Positions 21,501 to 31,124 of a stretch of 64,000 nucleotides of DNA are shown here, one piece after another. Positions within the stretch are counted from its first letter, which is position 1. Each line of letters begins with the position of its first letter. The notes beneath the pieces are model-generated. The model worked only from the letters and a program-made list of their open reading frames with translations, made no database searches and was not told where the DNA came from. A program made the position numbers and the translations under genes. Origin of the DNA: Alloascoidea africana (taxonomy: Eukaryota; Ascomycota; Alloascoideomycetes; Alloascoideales; Alloascoideaceae); contig JAKTTT010000001.1 of the NCBI GenBank assembly GCA_030581615.1, positions 558,001 through 622,000 on the forward strand, in the 5' to 3' direction.

Positions 21501-22130
21501 TGAACGGTTGGTTGACAGAACCAAATACAAAATACACATACTTCATGATCGATTCTCCCATCAAAAGATAGCACGTTTAATATATAACAAACCTGAAAAT
21601 GGCATCATAGAAACATTACGTTTCTTCATCTATACCCTCTAATTCCAGCTATTCAAAGTTTTCTGATCGCTATCAAAACAAGTCCAAAATCTACGGTAAA
21701 GTTACATGCTTCATCCAAAAGCGAATAGAACACAATTCTTCCCCAATGAACACTTCTAAGTAATTATGAGTCAGGAATTTTCAACGTTTGAATAACAAGG
21801 TAGTGCGCCAAACGTCATCACCACAAGTCACCGCAGCCGTGTCACCGGCTTTCAAAGGGAACCTCCTCGAAAGGAAGCTACAACCAATGGGGTACAGTGA
21901 GAATAAACGCGAAAGTTTCATCATATTGTATAAAAACTTGGAAGGTCATTATGGGGAAAAAAAGAGAAAAGGGAAAGGAAACGATTGAGTGGAAACTTTT
22001 ATTCCAGCCTGTGTAGGGTAACGTAGTAAATTATGGTCCGTGCGTACATATAGACACGCATTATATTTTTCATCTTTCTGCGATGCTCATATTCTTATAG
22101 GGTTTGAAAAGGAAAAAGAGAGTGAAAAAA

Positions 22131-23783
22131 ATGCCAGTATCGCACGAAAAGAGGAAAATATCTGACTCTGATTCTTCTTCCAAGAAGGCAAAGCTAGATG
22201 GTGGAATTATGGATCAATCTAAAATCTCTCAACTGGAAAAAGAAATCTATGAATCTCCAAAGCACTATAACAACATTGTAAAGCTGTTAAAGCAGATTTC
22301 AACTCTTAGCGAAAACCCAGAGAAGTTGGAAGAAACAGAGGATGTGTTTATTTTAACCCTGACGACGTTGTTTCGTGTATTTGGAAAGTTGATGAAAAGT
22401 GGTGAATTTCGGATAGGAACTAGCACGAATGAAGTAGAGAGAACGGTAAAGACATGGCTGATGAGTATTTATAAGCAATTCAAATCAGAGTTGTTAAGAT
22501 TATTTTCATATGAGGAGGAAGACAGTCAAGTTCCTTTGTCTTGCTTTACGATATACTTGAGGTTGATCAAAGAGGAGTCCAAGTACCTTGCTCCTATCGA
22601 TGGCCAACCTTCTTTTCCCTCTTCTACCTTTCACGAACTAGTCCAGCGCTTAGTAACGTCAAGTGGGCCAGATGAACTAATCGAAGAATTTATCACAAAA
22701 TACTTCTTACCTTACCACGATATACGGTTCTACTTTTTCAGCGAAGTATCAAAACTTGATCTGGGACTTCAGAAAGACGATAAAGCGAGGTACACAAATG
22801 TTCAGTTACAAAGCATTTTCGACAAGATTTTTGGCATACTCTCTTCATTAAAGACAATGGAGCTTGATGCGGAAGCTATCACTGATTCTGGGGCATTTTG
22901 GACTCGAAAACCGCCAATGTCAAAGGTTGCACGTCCTAGCCGAATACAATTAACGTTCCAAAAGGCATGGATACATGTTTTACAACTACCCCTTAGAAGT
23001 GACCAGTATAAGTCCGTCTTAACCATAATTCACAAACGGGTGATACCCTTCATGGCCGAGCCTGCCACCTTAATGGACTTTTTAACTACAAGCATAGACA
23101 TTGGTGGAGTTACAGGGGTTTTGGCACTGAACGGTCTATATGAACTCGTGCGAAAATATAATCTTGACTATCCCAAAATTTATACCAAGCTATACTCTCT
23201 ACTGGATAGGACTATATTACTGGTAAGGTATAGATCCAGGTTCTTCCGGTTGCTGGAGAAAATGCTTTCATCGTCATTACTTCCAGCAGCACTAATTGCT
23301 TCATTCATCAAGCGAATGTCAAGGTTGGCGCTGAGAGCTCCACCTGCTGCTGGCGTGATTGTACCACCATTCGTGTATAACCTCATGAAGTTACATCCTT
23401 CTTGTAACGTGCTTATTCACCGAGTTGACGATGTAACAGAATATACAGACCCTTTCAATAATGAGGAACCAGATCCACTGAAAACTAATGCTCTGGATAG
23501 CTCTCTCTGGGAACTCCAAGAACTACAAAATCATTACCACTCCAAGGTCGGGGGTCTCGCTGCCATGTTTTCAAAGCCTTTTAATAAAGAACGATATCCT
23601 CTTGAGGATTTTTTGGATCACTCTTACAAAGTTTTATTGGACTTTGAGCACGGAAAGAAGTTTAAGGAAGATGGAACTTCTTTGGAATATGAAAAATGGG
23701 ACACCCTTTTTGAGGCACAAAGCACATCGGAGGACGATCAAGATGGACCTACAAGAGTCTATTTGGAAGGATTTGTCTGGTAA
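22131..23783 (+). CDS. NOC4: Nucleolar complex protein 4 (Noc4)
   Basis: Acts with Nop14 in assembly and export of the small ribosomal subunit precursor. The frame is open from 22104 but begins with TTG; the first ATG is 22131 (MPVSHEKRKISDSDSSSKK), giving 550 residues. The helical-repeat body ends in the conserved CBF/Mak21 domain. There VPPFVYNLMKLHPSCNVLIH and NALDSSLWELQELQNHY match the Noc4 signature, followed by the family's MFSKPFNKERYPLEDFLDH. The length is typical. A CTTATAG just before the frame could be a splice acceptor, so a short upstream exon cannot be excluded. It converges with PRP46 across 131 bases. Confidence 0.93.
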   Translation: MPVSHEKRKISDSDSSSKKAKLDGGIMDQSKISQLEKEIYESPKHYNNIVKLLKQISTLSENPEKLEETEDVFILTLTTLFRVFGKLMKSGEFRIGTSTNEVERTVKTWLMSIYKQFKSELLRLFSYEEEDSQVPLSCFTIYLRLIKEESKYLAPIDGQPSFPSSTFHELVQRLVTSSGPDELIEEFITKYFLPYHDIRFYFFSEVSKLDLGLQKDDKARYTNVQLQSIFDKIFGILSSLKTMELDAEAITDSGAFWTRKPPMSKVARPSRIQLTFQKAWIHVLQLPLRSDQYKSVLTIIHKRVIPFMAEPATLMDFLTTSIDIGGVTGVLALNGLYELVRKYNLDYPKIYTKLYSLLDRTILLVRYRSRFFRLLEKMLSSSLLPAALIASFIKRMSRLALRAPPAAGVIVPPFVYNLMKLHPSCNVLIHRVDDVTEYTDPFNNEEPDPLKTNALDSSLWELQELQNHYHSKVGGLAAMFSKPFNKERYPLEDFLDHSYKVLLDFEHGKKFKEDGTSLEYEKWDTLFEAQSTSEDDQDGPTRVYLEGFVW

Positions 23784-23914
23784 TTGTTTAGTACAGCATA
23801 GGTAATCAAAAATCTTTGATGCAATTTGATATTTTACAAAGTGTTATAGACCTATAATCGCATTATCTTTTCATTCTTTACCATCTTCCATCTATCTTGA
23901 ATTCTTCCACCAAA

Positions 23915-25405
23915 TCAACGACGAACGGGCTCCCACCTTATCCCGGGATGCGTTTCTGGCGTTGCATCTTGATCCTCTTTCCATATTTTTATACTCTTAT
24001 CACCTTCGCATGTAATTAAACGTAATCCAGTTTTATCGAAAGTACTCGCAAAGATGCCTCTATCAGAGCTGATTGACCCTGGTATTGCTTTTGTTTCCGT
24101 AGCTTGGAACTTGTGTCCGGTTTTCCAGTCAAAAAATCCCATTGTTCCATCATCACCTCCGCTGAACATTACACCATCTCTATTGACAGAGAGCGTATTA
24201 ATTATTGCATTATGAGAAGGGTGAAAGTTGTGCATAAAGGAACCTTCTGGACATTTCCACTGCTTTATGTTATCAGGACTTCCAGTAGCAAAAGTAAACT
24301 CTTCTGGATGTATGGTGAGAGCTCTTACTGCCTTCTTATGATGTGTCAGAACACTCATAGTTTTGCCTGCAGATAAATCCCAGAGGCGAACAGTTTTATC
24401 CATAGATGTGGTAATAACCTGTGGATCGGCCTCTTGGCACCTCACTTGACTGATAGAACTTTTGTGACCTGTTAAAACATGAATTGGCACTCTTGTTCGC
24501 ATGTCCCACACGCGGGCTACCGAATCTCTTCCGGCTGTGACCAAAATGTCGATAGTGGGATGAAGATCGAGCGAATATACCGAGCTGAGATGGCCATGGT
24601 AGTCTCGAACAACTTTATTAGTTTCTAAATCCCAACATTTTACCGTTTTATCTTCTCCACAGCTAAACAGGTAGGGATGTCTTGGAGAAACTGCAAGACC
24701 TCTGACAGTCATTATATGGCCGGTAAGAGTTAGCTTCAATGTACCAGATGCCAAATCCCATACTTTAATAGTCCGGTCAGCTGCCCCTGTAGCGAACCAT
24801 TGATTTCCAGGCTCAATACAAACGCTGCGAACCCAACCGGTGTGGCCAGCCATCACTCGCATAAGTTTCCAAGGAGCGTGCCATTGTGGTTTTTCAGCAA
24901 CATAATCTTGACGTCGTAGAAGTTGAGAATCTGGTTCGGAATCAAATATTCTGCCATTCTTCCGATCTGGGTTTAGCGTCAAAGCAGTTGAGTAATTGGA
25001 GGTATTAGATTTTGAGCCTTCTAGGAGAAGTTGAGATTTGGATGGTTTGCTTTGTAAAAGCTTTTGAGATTTGGTCTTTGCCATGCGCGAAGATAAATGT
25101 TGAGGTAGTTCCTTCACAGCATTATACTCTGTCCTCATTCTCGAGGCTTTATATTCCCCCTCACTAGGATAAAAACATTAGTTTATATTTCAAGCCAAAA
25201 AAGGAGACACTACTTCTTACCTCTTACTATCATGAACCACAATTGGCGACTCTTGTGGAAACAGCGTTCGTCTCCGTTTAATAATGTTCTCTAAGCCATT
25301 CTGAAATTATCAAAAAGAAAAATTAGAATCAAACGGAATAATACTCAAATAAATAACTCATACCTGTATGCTATCGAAATTATTCAGGTCCGTGACGAAA
25401 GGCAT
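23915..25405 (-). CDS. PRP46: Prp46/PLRG1 WD40 splicing factor, three exons
   Basis: A WD40 protein of the NineTeen-related (Prp19/Cef1-associated) spliceosome module. Exons are 25364-25405, 25221-25300 and 23915-25163, giving 456 residues. Intron 1 is 63 bases (donor GTATGA), intron 2 is 57 bases (donor GTAAGA). Exon 1 encodes [14 protein letters not shown] and exon 2 [18 protein letters not shown]. Seven WD repeats follow, starting at [18 protein letters not shown] and including [20 protein letters not shown] and the conserved end IRWEPVRR, a signature of the Prp46/PLRG1 family. Splicing phases are exact. It shares a 154-base divergent promoter with PUS7. Confidence 0.95.
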
Positions 25406-25559
25406 TGTGATGATGATATGTGATGCTTGAAGGTGTGAATATTCATAAACATAATTTTGATTTTTACACAGTGTGTAAATTTCAGCACCAACTGTATTTG
25501 GTTTGAAAAATTAACACATCTTCGATGAGACTGATTCAATATTCGGAAAACAATCCCAC

Positions 25560-27662
25560 ATGTCTGAATCAGAGAAGCAATTACCGCTTAAGAGAAAACA
25601 AGATGATGCCGAAGTTGATGTAGACAGCAATGAGAACAAAAAGATACGAGAAGAGAATGACGAACAGCAAAAGCCATCACTTGGGATCCAAGAATCTGAT
25701 GTTGGAATACATCTTTATTTAAACAACGAACTAAAAGGGTTTAAAGGGTTATTGAAACAGAGATATACTGATTTTTTGGTGAATGAGATAAGTTTGGATG
25801 GGTCTGTTGTACATCTAACAGATGTCGGGTTTCCTAATAAACACGAACGAAGAAGAGAGAAACGGGCAAAAGGACGCGCACAAGCTGAGGCAGATGAAAC
25901 ATCAGAAAAAACAGGAAACGATGAAAAGTTGACAGATCAGAAAAAGTTTGAGCCTAGTTCTGAGTTCCGTGAACGCTTGATTTCTGTTCTTGGAGAAGAA
26001 GATCTGAATAAAGTCTTGGAACTTTTTCATACAGGTAGCAACATGGAGACTTCACGAACATTTAACTCTAAAGAGGAAAGAGGTCGCATTCATCAATTAT
26101 TAAGGGAAGCCTTTGAAAATCGATTAGAGTCGGTAACTTCACCTTCTAATTCAATCAAGATTGCACTGGCTACAGAAAAGTCTCGCCGTAGGACAGATTC
26201 TGGTATGGCATCTCTTGTTCGTAAAGCGCTTGGCCCCCCCAAGGACTATCTCCATTTTACAATTTATAAAGAGAATAAAGATACTCTGGAAGTTGCATCG
26301 CTATTCTCAAAGTTTTTGAGAATCCCATCAAAGTCAGTCAGGTACGCTGGAACAAAAGACAGAAGAGGCGTCACTGTCCAGAGAGCTTGTGTTGATAAGA
26401 TCAATGTGGAGCGGGTTAATGGACTGAACCGAACTTTGAGAGGTATCAAAGTAGGAGGATTCAAGTACGAAGACTTTTCTCTCAAGCTTGGTGAATTACA
26501 AGGTAATGAATTTTTGATAACGATAAGAGAGGTGGAGACTGAGAGCCGAGAGGCTATCCAACAAGGCTTAGAATCTTTAAAAGCCAATGGATTTATAAAT
26601 TACTATGGAATGCAAAGATTTGGCACTTTTTCAATCTCCACCCATACTGTTGGAATATATATGCTCACATCTCAATGGGAAAAAGCAGTCAGTTTGATTT
26701 TGTCCAAACAGGAGCTGGTTGCACCAGAAAGTGTTGAAGCTAGAGAAATTTGGGAAAGGACTCGAGATCCAAAGAAAGCTCTTTCCAAGATGCCTAGGAA
26801 ATGCTCAGCGGAGTTTGCGATATTAAAGGTTCTGGCACGTAAATCTGAACAAAAGAAATCGAATGAATTTACTTTGTCGGATTACCTTGAGGCCATAAAC
26901 CAGATTCCTCGCAATTTGCGAATAATCTATGGACATGCTTATCAAAGCTATATATGGAACACGGTCACAAGTGAACGTATAAAGTTGTTTGGATTGAAAG
27001 TTGTCCCAGGCGACCTGGTAATTGAAGAAAATGGCGATGAAAAGCCAGAAACCAATGCTGCGGGGGATGAAGATGAAAAATTTGTTGAAGATTTGAAACA
27101 AGACACCTTCACCAGAGCCAGAGCATTGACGGAGGATGACGTGAGTTCAGGGAAGTACACAATTTTTGATGTTGTGTTACCAACTCCCGGCTTTGACGTG
27201 ATGTATCCTTCGAATGAGCGAATTTATGAAGCATACGTTAAAACAATGTCAGCGGATGGACTGGACCCTCAAAACATGGCACGAAACATTCGTGAGTTTT
27301 CACTTTCAGGAACTTATCGAAAAATCGTTCGAAAGCCCATATCTTTGGAGTATTGGATTCGGAACTATGAGGATCCAGTTGAGCAAATGGTACACACGGA
27401 TCTCGAGATTTTGCAAAAGAAGAAAGAATTAGAAAACAGCGTGGATGAAAATTCTTTTACAAAACCAGAGGACAAGCAAGTCAATGCCACAGATCAGGTT
27501 ATTACAGATGAAGGAGAGGGAACAAGGACAGCTGTCATTATCAAGATGCAATTGGATTCATCTGTGTATGCAACCATGGCACTAAGAGAATTAATGAGAA
27601 CGGATACTTCAAGAAGAGGTGATGGTCTCGATGTAAAGGTAAATGCCAACACAACTGTTTGA
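25560..27662 (+). CDS. PUS7: Pseudouridine synthase Pus7 (TruD family)
   Basis: Makes pseudouridine in U2 snRNA, tRNA (positions 13 and 35), 5S rRNA and mRNAs in yeast. 700 residues from an ATG at 25560, no intron. TruD hallmarks are visible: KQRYTDFLVNEI near the N-terminus, YAGTKDRRGVTVQ containing the catalytic aspartate, FINYYGMQRFGT and GHAYQSYIWN. As in other fungal Pus7 proteins there is a charged insertion in the N-terminal half (about residues 95-150) rich in Lys/Glu. The length is similar to Saccharomyces Pus7 (676). It diverges from PRP46. Confidence 0.97.
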   Translation: MSESEKQLPLKRKQDDAEVDVDSNENKKIREENDEQQKPSLGIQESDVGIHLYLNNELKGFKGLLKQRYTDFLVNEISLDGSVVHLTDVGFPNKHERRREKRAKGRAQAEADETSEKTGNDEKLTDQKKFEPSSEFRERLISVLGEEDLNKVLELFHTGSNMETSRTFNSKEERGRIHQLLREAFENRLESVTSPSNSIKIALATEKSRRRTDSGMASLVRKALGPPKDYLHFTIYKENKDTLEVASLFSKFLRIPSKSVRYAGTKDRRGVTVQRACVDKINVERVNGLNRTLRGIKVGGFKYEDFSLKLGELQGNEFLITIREVETESREAIQQGLESLKANGFINYYGMQRFGTFSISTHTVGIYMLTSQWEKAVSLILSKQELVAPESVEAREIWERTRDPKKALSKMPRKCSAEFAILKVLARKSEQKKSNEFTLSDYLEAINQIPRNLRIIYGHAYQSYIWNTVTSERIKLFGLKVVPGDLVIEENGDEKPETNAAGDEDEKFVEDLKQDTFTRARALTEDDVSSGKYTIFDVVLPTPGFDVMYPSNERIYEAYVKTMSADGLDPQNMARNIREFSLSGTYRKIVRKPISLEYWIRNYEDPVEQMVHTDLEILQKKKELENSVDENSFTKPEDKQVNATDQVITDEGEGTRTAVIIKMQLDSSVYATMALRELMRTDTSRRGDGLDVKVNANTTV

Positions 27663-28401
27663 ATGTCAATGCATAAGAGATACTACTAAAAAGACAAAGT
27701 CTCATACAAACGTTTGCATAGCTGGTTCTATTTTTTTTTTTTTGTTCCTCATGCTCAATATTGATTGTACGATTAGACACATTTAGACACATTTTGAACC
27801 TTGTCCTTGTGAATCAAAGCAAACTGCATATCAGAAAAACAAAAAATTATCAAAGTTCCTTTTTTTTTCATGCATGCAAAAAGCAGAACAAAAATTGGTT
27901 AAAATTCATTGTGCTATTGAGCCAAAATTTAATCTATACTTATATCCTAATCTATTATATTTATCTGTTTAGAAAAGAGTAGGCTATATAGAAGTAAATA
28001 AAAAGATGCATGTTGAACTATACGGTTTTGGTTGTATCCAAAAGAGAATTCGGGATAGGAAATAGCCGATATTAAGCGATTGAATGGTTAGTTTTGTCAA
28101 ACTAACTGATAGCCATATATCCAATAAATTTTAATGTTTGAAATCGCTCTGACAATGTGTTATCTCAGCCATTAACTAGAGTCATTTTCAAGCCATTAAA
28201 CAGGATAATGAGTTAATGAGTATCGTCTCAAATGAAGGTGATAAAGAACCAAAATAAAAGATGAATGAACAATGCAAAGCAAAAAATATGATAATCTAAT
28301 GCAAAAAAACGATACAAACAAAAAAAACCTCGTTTAGTTCTTTTTTTTTTGTAGTGATGCATAAAACGAGATGCTGAAAATTGTATATGCTAAGCAAACC
28401 T
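27663..28401. other. Convergent spacer, PUS7 and kinase
   Basis: Very AT-rich 3' region with several T and A runs. Nothing else was recognised. Confidence 0.6.
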
Positions 28402-30621
28402 TTAACCTTTTTTCTTTCTCTCCTCTTCTTTCCGTTTATAGCTTTCCAAATGTGCTTCCTCTTCAGGAACAGTTGTATGTCCATGCCCTTCTGCACAAAA
28501 TAGCCGGCCATTCTTGACTGTACACATTGAAATTGATTGAACCCAAGGTTCATTGAAGATTTCTTTTAATGTAGCTCTTCTGCTTGGGTCTATCTTAAGC
28601 ATCCGTGATATTATCGGACGAGAAGCATGCGGGAGAAGCCGTAAAAGACGATATGGACCCTTTATGGTGCGACTAGAACCAGGAGAAGTGGCAGTAGTAG
28701 AGTTCAATCCATTACTAGTTGAAACTTGACGAGGAGTAGTTGGCGATGTCGGGGTCTCTGTAGGAGGGGTGATTTCTTGTGTTGTGAGCGTAGCCTCTGA
28801 AGAAGAAGCAGGGGTTGATTCTTGTGTACGAAGTCTAGCGGCGTTTGCGGAATTGGGATAAGTTGATGGCGAGACTGATTCTGCTATAGCATAACCTACT
28901 GCTGCTGCTGCTGATGGTGGAGTTTTCCCAGAGCTGTCTATTGGGAACTTTCCTGAAACAGGAGTGAAAGGAGCACTTGGTGGTGGCGGAAGATGTTCAT
29001 CAATTGCATCTTCTTCCGCAGTAAACAATTTGAAGGAAGAATCAGATTGCTTAGGTGCCTTCCAAGGGAAACGTCTCAAAGTCATGCAACAAAATATTAT
29101 AGCAATTGACCAAATATCGGTTGGTCTAGGATCATATTTTCCCTCACCTAGAACCTCTGGAGCAAGGTATGGATCTGAACCCACAACCCCATGGGCCAAA
29201 ATGAGCTTATCATCATAAGGGTATCTGAAAACAGTGGAAGAGCCAAAATCGATAAGCTTTATTATTCCATCGTGTGTAACCACACAATTATCGAGTTTAA
29301 GATCCCTGTGGGCTAGTCCGATAGCATTGTGCAAATAATCGACACCATGTAGGATTTGCTTAAAGCAGCACCAAATTTCACCCCTTGTCATTTTGCCAGA
29401 CATTACAATTGCAAAAAAATCAAATGGGCAGTATTCCATGACTTGAAAATATTTTTCTCCTTCATGGATAATATCCAAAGTTTCTATAATGTTGGGATGC
29501 TTTAAAGAAGATCCAATGCAGAATTCGGAAGTAATCTTCTTTGCATAATCCTTCTCTGATTCGTTTGCATGTCTAGGGCGAAACTCTTTAACAGCAAATA
29601 CTCGCTTGTCAGCTTCTCTTTCAATCAACCTTACCGAGCCACCAGCGCCGGAGCCAAGGATCTTTCCAATCTTGCCGTACTTGGCAGACAGAGACAGGCT
29701 GGACGAAGAATAACCCTGTTGATGCTGCTGTTGCGGTGGTTGTTGCAGCCGTTGTTGATGAGCGAAAGGTATGGTTTCTGTGGTTGGACTAATTGGCTGT
29801 GGGACCGAAGGGAGAGCAGGTAATTTGTAATTTTCCGCCACTGGAGAAGTAGAATAGATGGGAGATTGAGGAGTGAAATAGGAGGATACGAAAGCTGAAG
29901 AGGCCACAGAGCTGTTTCTTCCAGTTGTTGTGTATGACGAGCTACCCAATGATGATGAAAAGGATCCACCCCTAGGAAGATATGATGAGGAAGTTCGACC
30001 ATAGGCATTACTGTAGCCATAACCATTCTTTGTTCCATTTGAAAAGGATTCGTGTGCAGATCCAGAGGCCAGATTATCGGGTTCATAGTTTCTAGAGAAT
30101 ATAGAGGTTTTTTTCTTTTCAATTTTAGCCTCGGAAGATGAAGATGAAGCCGACGAGGAGGATTTTCGACCGCTTCTAAAAAACTTTCTTATTTCCAGAA
30201 AGGACTGGTAAGATTTTTTCGAGCTGAGTGAAGAGGCCGAACACCTTTCAGGAACATAGGTGTCGCCCTGTTCAACTTCAGGAATGACGGACTCGAATGG
30301 ATTGCTGAGAGCAACAATGGACCTTTGTTTAACAGGGGCACGTTGGGGCACCGCAACACTAGGGTTTGGATAGGGAAGATTGCTGCTGTTGGCCATATTG
30401 GAGCCAAGAGACCCCGAGGAGGTATTTGACCTAACTTTATACTGGGGGTAGTCTGTGTCATGATGCCCAAAGGATTTGAAGGGCAGGTTAAATCTGTTGT
30501 TAACTTGAGCATGGGCTTGAGTATACCTTGGCTCTCTTGGGTCTAAAGCTGCAAGATCCCTAGGGACGACTGGATCCTGGCTGGAGGAGGAGCGCCTATT
30601 TCTGGACCCGAGAAGAGGCAT
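28402..30621 (-). CDS. SAT4: HAL4/SAT4-HAL5-type Ser/Thr protein kinase
   Basis: 739 residues, no intron. The N-terminal 310 residues are Ser-rich and disordered, as in the fungal NPR/HAL kinase group. The kinase domain starts at about 318 with KILGSGAGGSVRL. Then come FAVKEF (lysine about 344), HRDLKLDN (about 436-443), IDFGSS in place of DFG-x-S/A (about 457), and APEVLGEGKYDPRPTDIWS. The DPRPTDIWSIAIIF block is characteristic of Hal4/Hal5, which regulate the Trk potassium transporters and salt tolerance and stabilise nutrient permeases. A Pro/Ser/Thr-rich insertion of about 120 residues separates FPWKAPKQSD from the last helix (ISRMLKIDPSRRATLKEIF). It diverges from PAC1. Whether it is Sat4, Hal5 or the single ancestral member is not decided. 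Confidence 0.9.
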   Translation of the reverse strand: MPLLGSRNRRSSSSQDPVVPRDLAALDPREPRYTQAHAQVNNRFNLPFKSFGHHDTDYPQYKVRSNTSSGSLGSNMANSSNLPYPNPSVAVPQRAPVKQRSIVALSNPFESVIPEVEQGDTYVPERCSASSLSSKKSYQSFLEIRKFFRSGRKSSSSASSSSSEAKIEKKKTSIFSRNYEPDNLASGSAHESFSNGTKNGYGYSNAYGRTSSSYLPRGGSFSSSLGSSSYTTTGRNSSVASSAFVSSYFTPQSPIYSTSPVAENYKLPALPSVPQPISPTTETIPFAHQQRLQQPPQQQHQQGYSSSSLSLSAKYGKIGKILGSGAGGSVRLIEREADKRVFAVKEFRPRHANESEKDYAKKITSEFCIGSSLKHPNIIETLDIIHEGEKYFQVMEYCPFDFFAIVMSGKMTRGEIWCCFKQILHGVDYLHNAIGLAHRDLKLDNCVVTHDGIIKLIDFGSSTVFRYPYDDKLILAHGVVGSDPYLAPEVLGEGKYDPRPTDIWSIAIIFCCMTLRRFPWKAPKQSDSSFKLFTAEEDAIDEHLPPPPSAPFTPVSGKFPIDSSGKTPPSAAAAVGYAIAESVSPSTYPNSANAARLRTQESTPASSSEATLTTQEITPPTETPTSPTTPRQVSTSNGLNSTTATSPGSSRTIKGPYRLLRLLPHASRPIISRMLKIDPSRRATLKEIFNEPWVQSISMCTVKNGRLFCAEGHGHTTVPEEEAHLESYKRKEEERKKKG

Positions 30622-31124
30622 TGAGAACGGAATTGGGACGAAGAGAAGAGAACAAGAGCGGGAAGAGGAGTATAAAAACGCAACACTTTAGCTATAGCCT
30701 TTGAAATTCACCAGCTTGGATTGAGTACCGCTTGCAGTTGTGGGTTTCTATTTTCTGCAAGCGTGCTGCTGCCAAAGGGTCGAACGGAGTGCCTAAGGAG
30801 AGTAGGAGTAGAAGATGGCAGTGTCGCAGACACGGGAGAAGGAGACGAAGAGACGAAGAGAAGAAGAAGAAGAAGAAGAAGAAGAAGAAGAAGAGCCCGC
30901 AAGCACGAATCTTGGGGTCGACATCAGGCACCCGGGTGGTTTAAATCAGCCGCGGCGCTGCTCTTTCTTCTCGCCAAGCAGCGCTTAGAGGCCATTGTCG
31001 AGGACACAAACACCCCCAGTGGAGGTCACGTGCAGGGAGCTGACTCAGCGCTGAGCTCACCCACATTTCGGCTTCAAAAACCACACTGGCCTGGACAGGA
31101 GAGCTGGATCCAGCCACCAGCACC
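30622..31124. other. Divergent promoter, kinase and PAC1
   Basis: Holds the GAA triplet tract listed separately, a GTCACGTG E-box near 31025-31032 (CACGTG core 31027-31032) and GC-richer sequence than most spacers here. Long frames read across it in several phases because of the triplet repeat; none is called. Confidence 0.6.
30860..30895. repeat. GAA/TTC triplet tract
   Basis: About 11-12 uninterrupted AGA/GAA triplets in the divergent promoter between the kinase and PAC1. Such homopurine tracts can form triplex DNA or exclude nucleosomes and are prone to length change. Confidence 0.85.

Larger units (their letters stand above)
16938..22130. other. Gene-poor region of about 5 kb
   Basis: The span between divergent HXK2 and NOC4. 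The first few hundred bases are the HXK2 promoter, including a Mig1-like element. Beyond that I find only short frames, an A-run (about 17910-17928) and one coding-like terminal fragment at 18433-18532. A frame at 17699-18022 starts with ATG and a mitochondrial-presequence-like stretch (MLNGFRLLAPVFSSRR) but runs into low complexity. An ATG followed by GTAAGT near 18894-18911 with a TTTCAG 54 bases on looks like a splice pair but leads to a very short product. No tRNA was found. The base composition looks uniformly AT-rich. A centromere, a replication origin or unannotated RNA genes are all possible. Confidence 0.55.
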
